DNA of 13,625 nucleotides from Bacteroidales bacterium UBA5621 (GTDB lineage Bacteria > Bacteroidota > Bacteroidia > Bacteroidales > VadinHA17), in assembly GCA_002424525.1 (NCBI GenBank), contig DIKJ01000040.1:7264-20888 (forward strand). The letters are read 5' to 3'. Below are positions 7,656 to 13,625 of the stretch, in pieces. Below the pieces are notes generated by a model. It was not told the DNA's origin, searched no databases, and was given only the letters and a program-made list of their open reading frames with translations. Position 1 is the stretch's first letter, and every line of letters starts with the position of its first letter. Position numbers and translations under genes: made by a program.

Positions 7656-8662
7656 AAACCGGATGTTTGAACCAGCAATTCAAAACATTCCAGGGCCTTT
7701 TTCGTCTCACCCGTTTTAAGGTATGCCAGACCGAGATACCATTCTGCCTCTTTTCCGTATTCACCTGAACGGACGGCTGTATCTGAAAGCAGATCAATTG
7801 TCTGACCGTAATTCCCCAGTGCAAGTTGTGTGATGCCCATTAAAAAACGAGGTGAAGTTGTTGAATTATTGTCTCGCAAGACTTCTGTAAGTCCGGTTGC
7901 AGCACCCTCGTAGTCTCCAATCTTATATTTTTCAATGGCTGATGCATAACTGCCTGATACGGAGCTTCCGTATTCACGGGTAACAAGAGATACAGCCTTC
8001 AGGGGTTCATAATATTTATTGAAAAGCCTCTCATTGCCGAATGAGGGTATAAGAGTTCTTACAACAATAAAAACACCGATTACTGCAGCTGCCGCTAATG
8101 AGATATAGCGGAACGGCGTTCCGGTCCGGCGTTCATCCAGTCTGATGGGGATTCTTGTTTCCGGCTCCTCCTGAGCGGGCTTAAGGGAACTTACGATAAA
8201 ATCTCTGATTTCTTCCGTTCCCGGGGTCCTTTTATGGTAATCATGTCTCCTCCCGTTCCATTCCTTTACCATTCGTTCTGATACCTCATTTATATCATTG
8301 TAGCCGATTTCGTGTTTGATTTGGCTTATCTCCTCTCTTAACTTCCTGTCCGAAGTTTCCGCTTTAAGAGCATCCCTTATAAACTTCTCCGTATCACTAT
8401 TTCGTGTATTGTTTTTGTAATGATCCGAAATCATCTCATTTACAAGGTTTTCAGTGCCCGGCAGTGAAGGATCGTTAATCACGTCCTCAATATCAAGTCG
8501 TCCCTTAAGATATTCTCCAATCATTCCGTGAAGTATTGAATCATCGCTGTTCAGAAGAAGATCACCCTCAAATCCACTCCCGGCTGCTTTTCCGGGCTCT
8601 GTTCCCGGCTCTTTGTCACCGTGTCTGATCAGTCGTTTCATCACTTTCCGGAATATTTTCAA
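7613..8662 (-). CDS. One-TM TPR protein, candidate anti-sigma factor
   Basis: A 349-aa protein read from TTG at 8662; an in-frame ATG at 8641 (residue 8) is an alternative start that loses only MKIFRKV. The first about 185 residues are charged, helical and cytoplasmic, without cysteines or a recognisable zinc anti-sigma motif. A single TM segment lies at about 186-205 (YISLAAAAVIGVFIVV), preceded by RR and other basic residues, which favours a cytoplasmic N-terminus. The C-terminal part has about three TPR-like helix pairs, at 237-262, 270-298 and 304-335 (for example AEWYLGLAYLKTGETKKALE), facing the periplasm. It lies directly downstream of the ECF sigma gene, 26 nt from its stop (47 nt for the ATG start), so they are likely co-transcribed. 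Sigma gene plus one-TM protein is the usual ECF sigma/anti-sigma arrangement, but no known anti-sigma domain is seen, so that role is inference. It overlaps the end of the CHAT gene. Confidence 0.8.
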   Translation of the reverse strand: MKIFRKVMKRLIRHGDKEPGTEPGKAAGSGFEGDLLLNSDDSILHGMIGEYLKGRLDIEDVINDPSLPGTENLVNEMISDHYKNNTRNSDTEKFIRDALKAETSDRKLREEISQIKHEIGYNDINEVSERMVKEWNGRRHDYHKRTPGTEEIRDFIVSSLKPAQEEPETRIPIRLDERRTGTPFRYISLAAAAVIGVFIVVRTLIPSFGNERLFNKYYEPLKAVSLVTREYGSSVSGSYASAIEKYKIGDYEGAATGLTEVLRDNNSTTSPRFLMGITQLALGNYGQTIDLLSDTAVRSGEYGKEAEWYLGLAYLKTGETKKALECFELLVQTSGFYRERAEKMIRRLK

Positions 8663-8688
8663 TTGTTAAGATCTTTCCTGCTTTTATT

Positions 8689-9312
8689 TTAGTACACTAT
8701 ATCCTTTGCCATAATCTCTGATCTTATTATTCGCCTGTACTCGGGATGCCTCTTCACTCTTTCTGTCAGCTCTGCCTGTGCCTCACATTTTTTCTTCCTT
8801 ACATAACCGTAAGTGTATCCAAGTTTAATGGCGATCTCTTTCGGAGACATCTCCTGCCAGTAAAGTTTGAGTATTTTCCTGCTGACCTCATCAAGCGATT
8901 TATAAACATCCCAGAAAATGGTTTCGTATAATCTTTTATCAGCCAGTTCTGTAAAATCACTGTTACTGTCGGTACTGACCCGGCTTGTCAAATAATTTTC
9001 CGCAACCCGTTTTTTCGCAAGAACCCTCTTCCACAGGTTTTCACAGACACAATAAAGAAAAGTCCTGAATTTACATGTTAGTACAAAATCTTTGTTATCG
9101 ATTTTCTCAAGCATTATCATCAAACTTTCCTGAAATATATCCCTGGCCTCTTCAGAAGTGCCTCCCATCTGGCAAACCATGAGCCTTATAATGGGCATAT
9201 ACCTGTCTGACAGGAATCTTACCACATAACTCTGACGGTTCCTCAGGCACTCGATGATCTCAATGTCGGAATATTCTGTCACGATACTTGAAAGTTGTTC
9301 AGATATAATCAA
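8689..9312 (-). CDS. ECF-type RNA polymerase sigma-70 family sigma factor
   Basis: A 207-aa protein with the two-domain layout of ECF sigma factors. Region 2 spans about residues 30-102 and contains the EEARDIFQES stretch (54-63), the D..QE core-binding signature, followed by the promoter-melting helix KFRTFLYCVCENLWKR. Region 4 spans about 138-192, with the helix-turn-helix MSPKEIAIKLGYTYGYVRKKKCEA that binds the -35 region (read as MSPKEIAIKL then GYTYGYVRKKKCEA). No ATG lies upstream in frame before a stop, and the first internal Met (39) is inside region 2, so a non-ATG start is forced: TTG at 9312, or GTG at residue 11 giving 197 aa. It should be cytoplasmic and direct RNA polymerase to a small regulon, probably including its own operon and perhaps the CHAT or peptide genes. 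The next gene is the one-TM TPR protein, its likely regulator. Secure as a sigma factor; target promoters unknown. Confidence 0.9.
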   Translation of the reverse strand: MIISEQLSSIVTEYSDIEIIECLRNRQSYVVRFLSDRYMPIIRLMVCQMGGTSEEARDIFQESLMIMLEKIDNKDFVLTCKFRTFLYCVCENLWKRVLAKKRVAENYLTSRVSTDSNSDFTELADKRLYETIFWDVYKSLDEVSRKILKLYWQEMSPKEIAIKLGYTYGYVRKKKCEAQAELTERVKRHPEYRRIIRSEIMAKDIVY

Positions 9313-9588
9313 ATGCTGCTCAAATTTAAGAAATTAAAACTATTTCCTTAAAAAATCCTTAAATCAGGGTAACAAAATAAGGCTTATTCATATTAAACTA
9401 TGTATTAATGCTTAATTATTATCACATTTTGCCAGAAGTGGTTGATTTTATTTATGTTGCCGGGTTTGTCAGATAAGACTGACGGGGCCTGGTATATTCA
9501 ATACGATCAAAAACAAAATGGTGAGGCTTATTAAAGCAAGGTTTAAAGGAGGATATAAGAATTTTTATTTCTAGAGACGGGAGGGAAA
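9313..9588. other. Divergent intergenic region between sigma factor and PAS kinase
   Basis: These 276 bases are AT-rich and lie between two genes transcribed away from each other, so promoters for both are expected. I found no confidently spaced Bacteroidota -33/-7 pair. A strong Shine-Dalgarno-like AAAGGAGG ends at 9552, but no start codon in the kinase frame follows it at normal spacing. An 18-codon ORF (ATG 9518 to TAG 9574, reading MVRLIKARFKGGYKNFYF) spans it and is listed among rejected or uncertain items. Confidence 0.4.
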
Positions 9589-10749
9589 TTGGAAACGTTA
9601 TTTTGCAGAGCTATTGAGAATGCTGGCGGAGTACCATATCAGCTGATATTCGGCCCCCGCCAGGGGGAAGGATATTATCTAAAATTAGGGGAAGGAATTA
9701 AGAAGCTGACTGGTATTCCTCCGGAAGAATTTACTGAAAAACAGTACCATAGTCTGATTAAAAAGGTAGTTCCCCTTTCTGATGATCTTCCTGCTGATCT
9801 GGCTGAGTTACGTGAAAAATTTACCAGTGGTGAACTCAGCAGCTATAAAGCAGAAATTCTTATCAGGACAGGGGAAGGAGAGGAGAAGTGGATACTTGAC
9901 TCCTGTCTGCCTGTGGTAGATGAGGAGACAGGAAGAGTTTACGGCGCGTCCGGTATCCTTTTCGACATAGATGAGAAGAACCGGGTACTTGACAAACTTG
10001 AAAGAGCCAGGAGCCGGGCCGAGGAAAGCGATTGTTTAAAGACAGCATTTCTACGGAATCTGTCGCATGAGATCAGAACACCGCTGAATGCCATTGTAGG
10101 ATTCTCAACGCTTATAGGGGAAGAGGAAAACGATGTCCGGCGCCGGCAGGAATTCGTTGAAATAATCACCCGCAACGCTGATCATCTGCTTGAGATAATG
10201 ACAGATATTGTTGAGAGCTCCGATATTGAAACAGGAACCGTTAATGTAAACAGGGAAGAGGTAAATCTTAATGATTTAATGGAAAGGGTTTCCTCCAGAT
10301 TCAGAAAAAAGGCCTCTGAAAAAAGTCTGGTCCTCGATTATGTCGCTGCTGCTGATGCCAATGAGGTTACCATCATCACCGACCGTTTCAAGTTATTGCA
10401 GGTACTCCACAATCTTGTGGGAAATGCTGTTAAGTTCACCTCGGCAGGAAAGGTTGGGTTCGGTTATGCAATAAAAGGCGAAATGATCGAATTTTATATC
10501 TCCGATACCGGTATCGGTATTTCTCCCGAACATAAAGACAAGATTTTCTGCAACTTCTACCAGGTTGACAGCAATCCCGGCCGGATGTATGAAGGTACCG
10601 GCCTTGGGCTCTCAATCTCGAAGGCTTATATTGAGCTCCTCGGAGGCAGGATCTGGCTTACGTCACGACCGGATGAAGGGTCGGTTTTTTATTTTACGAT
10701 ACCTTATGAGAAGGCTCACAAAAGTAGAATTTATCATCAAAATATATGA
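9589..10749 (+). CDS. Soluble PAS-domain sensor histidine kinase
   Basis: A 386-aa kinase without signal peptide or TM segment, so cytoplasmic. A PAS-like fold occupies about residues 15-135 (LIFGPRQGEGYYLKLGEG, then GIPPEEF, ending GASGILFDID). The HisKA domain has the H-box LSHEIRTPLNAIVGF with His160. The ATPase domain shows the N-box (N275, N279 in HNLVGNAVKFT), G1 box DTGIGI (306-311) and G2 box GTGLGLSI (336-343). All are intact. The start is TTG at 9589, after GGGAGGG at 9579-9585; an in-frame TAA at 9556-9558 blocks further extension and no Met occurs until about residue 204, so a non-ATG start is forced. The stop overlaps the next gene's start as ATGA, indicating translational coupling to a secreted beta-helix protein. 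No receiver domain or response regulator is present here, so the partner is elsewhere. The signal is unknown. Confidence 0.88.
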   Translation: METLFCRAIENAGGVPYQLIFGPRQGEGYYLKLGEGIKKLTGIPPEEFTEKQYHSLIKKVVPLSDDLPADLAELREKFTSGELSSYKAEILIRTGEGEEKWILDSCLPVVDEETGRVYGASGILFDIDEKNRVLDKLERARSRAEESDCLKTAFLRNLSHEIRTPLNAIVGFSTLIGEEENDVRRRQEFVEIITRNADHLLEIMTDIVESSDIETGTVNVNREEVNLNDLMERVSSRFRKKASEKSLVLDYVAAADANEVTIITDRFKLLQVLHNLVGNAVKFTSAGKVGFGYAIKGEMIEFYISDTGIGISPEHKDKIFCNFYQVDSNPGRMYEGTGLGLSISKAYIELLGGRIWLTSRPDEGSVFYFTIPYEKAHKSRIYHQNI

Positions 10750-12548
10750 GATCAATAAAATTAATACTGACCCTGTCAATCTTGTTTCTATCAGGATCTT
10801 TTGTTTCACTTGAAGCCCAGGTGAAGATCACTGACGGTTCTGATCTGACAATGGATTCAAATTCGCTGCTGGAGCTTGAGAGCTCCAACAAGGGATTACT
10901 CATACCACGTGTCGCCCTTTCCAACATTAATCTGCCTGATCCGCTTATTGCGCCGGTACCTCCGGGAATGCTTGTCTTCAGCATCGGAGGAGACGTTACT
11001 GATGGCTTTTATTACTGGGGAGGATTAAGCTGGGAAAGATTTTTCAGCACAGGAACGAACATATTGCAGACCTTTACACGCAGCTCAAATACAACTCTTT
11101 CAAAGACAGATAATATTATTTTCGCCTTAAACAATATTACAATTACACTGCCTCAGGTCACCAGCGCCGATACGGGATTGCTGATAACCGTAAAAAACGT
11201 GGGTATAGCTACTGATCTGGTCAAGGTAACAGGCTTTGATGGGGCAACAATAGATAACATTGATACTGTAAGGCTTCTTCCACAGTGGGGCAGAACATTT
11301 ATTGCACGGGGTTCAAACTGGGTGATACAGGACAAAAGCGTGATATCGGAGGATGTTATTGAGGTCGGTCCCTTTTCATCATTTCAGACCCTGGCTGATG
11401 CGCTCGATTTTCTTAAAGCTCACATGGACAGGCCCAAGGTTATAAGAGTAGCTGGACAGACATTCGATCTTTCAGATACACAGGTTGTTGACCTTCCTTA
11501 TGCTCTCACTATCCAGGGAACATCTTTTGGAACGGGAATTTTTGCAGCTGGTCCGGGTCTTGCCGGCAAGCCCATGTTCCGCTGCAAGTCAGAATGTTAT
11601 TTTAAAATGCTCATATTTGATGCAACCACCCTGCCCGGTTACGGGACTTCCCCGGGTGAAGATGCGATAAGACTTGTAGGCTCCGGTACATACAATGAAA
11701 TAAAAGATTGCACTTTCGATAGTTTTTACAATGCAATTGTTGATTCAACCGACGCCGAGCTCTGGTTATTTGAGTGCGATATCAGCAATTCGAATAACGC
11801 CGGTATCTTAATGCACAGTTCATTGCCGGGGGCCAAAGTGAGAGTTGCTGAAACCGACTTCATTAATTGCAGAAAAGGGATCGACCTGTCAAAGGGTTCC
11901 ATGGCGGAAGTTCAGTTGTTTTCCGGTCATTATTTAAACGAGTTCGATACCGATTCGGCAATAATTTACAGGCCTTCTTCATTTTCATTCGAATCAATGG
12001 TCATTTCGGGAAATACCTGGACCCATGTGGGCCAGAAAATATCAGGATTTGATTTTTCCCGCACCGACGGACGTGATGTAAACGCTTATATTGAAGGGAA
12101 CACCGGTTCGGAGGACAGAAAGCCACACTGTGATATCGTTGTGGTTGATAATGCCTCCTCATTCACCTGCGCTGAGGCGAATGAGTGGTATAAAGCTAAC
12201 TGGATAAATACATCTTCATTTACGATAAGCTGGCTTATTCAGCATAACAGGATCACCTACCTGCCTCTGAAATCAAGAAACGTTTATGTAATAATTACCG
12301 GAAATATAATGGTCAACAGCAACAACCGTGTAATTACACTGGCACTTGCCAAAAATGGCGATTCCACAGTCCGCTATGGAGAAACCACTTTGAGGATCAC
12401 TACACCAAATCAGCCATTTCAGTTCTCAACGGTAATTTATCTCCAGGATGTCTCTCAGAACGATTATTTTGAATTATTCTGCTCATCAAGGAACCCGGGT
12501 GATGTCCTTACTTTTCCGGATATAAACTGGTTCGTTAACTCGTTATAG
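10746..12548 (+). CDS. Secreted tail-fibre/right-handed beta-helix-like protein
   Basis: A 600-aa protein with a clear signal peptide (residues 1-24, cut after SLEA before Q25). Residues about 26-100 form the common Bacteroidota secreted module, with SNSLLELESSNKGLLIPR, a P..PGMLVFS strand and GFYYWGGLSWERF. A beta-rich section (about 105-195) resembles phage tail-fibre knob modules. Residues about 205-470 begin with SSFQTLADALDFL and then show recurring short beta turns (NEIKDCTFDSFYNAIVD, LWLFECDISNSNNAGIL, VRVAETDFINCRKGIDL), typical of a right-handed parallel beta-helix. The last about 95 residues (ITGNIMVNSNNRVITLALAK and onward, ending DYFELFCSSRNPGD) look like a C1q/TNF-type jelly roll. 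No catalytic site of a known polysaccharide lyase is evident and no T9SS C-terminal domain is seen, so an adhesin or surface-fibre role is as likely as an enzyme. Its ATG overlaps the kinase stop by 4 nt. Fold call is moderately secure; function unknown. Confidence 0.78.
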   Translation: MRSIKLILTLSILFLSGSFVSLEAQVKITDGSDLTMDSNSLLELESSNKGLLIPRVALSNINLPDPLIAPVPPGMLVFSIGGDVTDGFYYWGGLSWERFFSTGTNILQTFTRSSNTTLSKTDNIIFALNNITITLPQVTSADTGLLITVKNVGIATDLVKVTGFDGATIDNIDTVRLLPQWGRTFIARGSNWVIQDKSVISEDVIEVGPFSSFQTLADALDFLKAHMDRPKVIRVAGQTFDLSDTQVVDLPYALTIQGTSFGTGIFAAGPGLAGKPMFRCKSECYFKMLIFDATTLPGYGTSPGEDAIRLVGSGTYNEIKDCTFDSFYNAIVDSTDAELWLFECDISNSNNAGILMHSSLPGAKVRVAETDFINCRKGIDLSKGSMAEVQLFSGHYLNEFDTDSAIIYRPSSFSFESMVISGNTWTHVGQKISGFDFSRTDGRDVNAYIEGNTGSEDRKPHCDIVVVDNASSFTCAEANEWYKANWINTSSFTISWLIQHNRITYLPLKSRNVYVIITGNIMVNSNNRVITLALAKNGDSTVRYGETTLRITTPNQPFQFSTVIYLQDVSQNDYFELFCSSRNPGDVLTFPDINWFVNSL

Positions 12549-12579
12549 TTTTTAATATACAGAGGGGGGTCTTAATATT

Positions 12580-13625
12580 ATGTATAAACTCGCAAATTTC
12601 TTAAAATCACTGATATACATACTAATCCTGATAATGGGTTCCTTTATGACCGCCCCCGGGGTCTGTCAGGAGCTTGTCGTTTCGTCCGGTACAGGCTTTA
12701 TCGGGTCAGGCGGCTCTGTTGTCCTGAGAGGTAATCTGACAAACAACGGTTCCTTAACCAGTTACGGTACAGTTGTACTTTCCGGAAGTACCCAGTCAAT
12801 AGACGGCGATATACCGGCTCAATTTAACAACCTTACAATTTCTTCAGCCAGCACAACCACTATGGTAACTCCCGGCCAGACAATCAGCGGGGTTCTTCTA
12901 TGCAACGGGGTTCTTAATGCCGGCGGCAACCTAACGCTTCTATCCACAGAATCCGCGACAGCACTGATCGATGGCAGCGGTGCAGGACATGTGCTTGGTG
13001 ATCTTTCTATGCAACGATATCTGCCTTCCGCTTTCGGGTATAAATATTTCAGCTCCCCTTTCCAGGCGGCAACTGTTGGTGAGTTTGGCGATGATATGGA
13101 CCTCGGGGCAGCCTTCACCACATTCTACAGGTACGATGAGAACAGATTGATATCAGGAACACCGGCTTCGGGGTGGGTCGGTTATAAGATCCCTGACAAT
13201 TTACTTATTCCAATGACTGGTTACGCCGTCAACTTTGGTTACCGGGCAGATCCTGCAACTGTTGATGTTACGGGAGTTGTAAACAACGGAGACCTTTCGG
13301 TGACTTTGTATAATAACAACCAGATCTATACCAAAGGATTCAATCTTGTTGGGAATCCGTACCCTTCTCCTGTCGACTGGGATGCTGCGGAGGGTTGGGA
13401 AAGAATAAATATCGATGATGCTCTCTATTACTTCGGCGCAGGCACAACTGATCAATATGGAGGAACTTACAGGACATATATGAACGGTGTGTCAAGCGAT
13501 GGGCTGGCCACGGGGGTTATCCCGTCGATGCAGGGATTCTTCGTTCATGTGGCTGACGGGAGCTATCCTGTTACAGGCACTCTTGGCATGACGAACAAAG
13601 TCAGGATTACAAACCTGACGCATCC
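12580..13625 (+). CDS. Secreted T9SS-type surface protein (3' truncated by the window)
   Basis: An ORF opens at ATG 12580 and stays open to the last base, giving 348 complete codons. Residues 1 to about 30 form a signal peptide (YKLANFLKSLIYILILIMGS, then FMTAPGVCQE). The next about 90 residues are Gly/Asn/Ser/Thr-rich beta repeats (LVVSSGTGFIGSGGSVVLRG, NLTNNGSLTSYGTVVLSGS, FNNLTISS) of the kind found in Bacteroidota surface proteins. A later domain contains YKYFSSPFQ, GFNLVGNPYPSPVDWDA, the YYFGAG stretch and IPSMQGFFVHV, a motif set usual in large T9SS cargo proteins just before a C-terminal sorting domain. That domain would lie beyond the window and cannot be checked. The gene starts 31 nt after the beta-helix gene, with AGAGGGGGG about 11 nt before the ATG, so it is probably in the same operon as the kinase. 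Expected location is the cell surface or outside; specific function unknown. Confidence 0.82.
   Translation, partial: MYKLANFLKSLIYILILIMGSFMTAPGVCQELVVSSGTGFIGSGGSVVLRGNLTNNGSLTSYGTVVLSGSTQSIDGDIPAQFNNLTISSASTTTMVTPGQTISGVLLCNGVLNAGGNLTLLSTESATALIDGSGAGHVLGDLSMQRYLPSAFGYKYFSSPFQAATVGEFGDDMDLGAAFTTFYRYDENRLISGTPASGWVGYKIPDNLLIPMTGYAVNFGYRADPATVDVTGVVNNGDLSVTLYNNNQIYTKGFNLVGNPYPSPVDWDAAEGWERINIDDALYYFGAGTTDQYGGTYRTYMNGVSSDGLATGVIPSMQGFFVHVADGSYPVTGTLGMTNKVRITNLTH

Noticed and set aside
9454..9534. A 26-codon ORF in the divergent intergenic region
   Set aside because: No leader pattern, no signal peptide, no terminator; unlike the 57-aa peptide it has no supporting context.
9518..9574. An 18-codon upstream ORF (MVRLIKARFKGGYKNFYF) before the PAS kinase, containing AAAGGAGG
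   Set aside because: Could be a leader peptide or translational coupler, but nothing beyond an ATG and a stop 15 nt before the kinase start supports it.
10746..12548. Tail-fibre-like protein as part of a prophage
   Set aside because: No capsid, portal, tail-tube, integrase or lysis genes nearby, and the protein carries a signal peptide, which phage fibres lack.

Overview
The window looks like chromosome of an anaerobic or microaerobic member of the Bacteroidota, probably Bacteroidales-like. The evidence is indirect. Several secreted proteins have a Bacteroidota style: an N-terminal 'STNKG-L-PR / W' module, and a type IX secretion (T9SS)-type surface protein with a GFNLVGNPYPSPVDW stretch. 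Most genes lack convincing Shine-Dalgarno sequences, and the ECF sigma factor and CHAT proteins are of kinds common in that phylum. No 16S or other phylogenetic marker is present, so this is inference.

Region 1 (1-3918, plus strand) is a redox block. It holds the C-terminal part of a multi-pass haem-b-type membrane subunit of the QmoC/HdrE kind, an HdrA-like flavin and iron-sulfur subunit, and 21 nt later a six-TM histidine kinase. The kinase carries GGVENPL, which resembles the quinone-site GGxxNPF motif of RegB/PrrB kinases. A quinone-linked electron-transfer complex may therefore sit next to its own quinone-sensing kinase.

Region 2 (3919-4558) holds one small Cys-rich protein on the minus strand and 280 nt of AT-rich non-coding DNA.

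Region 3 (4559-9312) is the most unusual part. It begins with a 57-aa peptide gene that has a double-glycine-type leader and an acidic/Gly, then Ile4-Pro5 tail, closed by a strong intrinsic terminator. Next is a 927-aa exported TPR-CHAT protein (cysteine-protease fold, His749/Cys796) with a C-terminal membrane anchor. Converging on it is a minus-strand pair: an ECF-type sigma factor, then a one-TM protein with a cytoplasmic N-terminus and an extracytoplasmic TPR domain, which looks like a candidate anti-sigma factor. The CHAT gene and the candidate anti-sigma gene overlap by 43 bp at their 3' ends. I infer one envelope-signalling system in which peptide, extracytoplasmic protease/TPR and membrane TPR protein act on a dedicated sigma factor. 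This has not been tested.

Region 4 (9313-13625, plus strand) starts divergently from the sigma gene. It contains a soluble PAS histidine kinase, overlapped by 4 nt (ATGA) with a secreted beta-helix/tail-fibre-like protein, followed 31 nt later by a large secreted T9SS-type protein that runs off the window. Neither kinase has a response regulator in the window. I saw no tRNA, rRNA, CRISPR array, transposase or attachment site.
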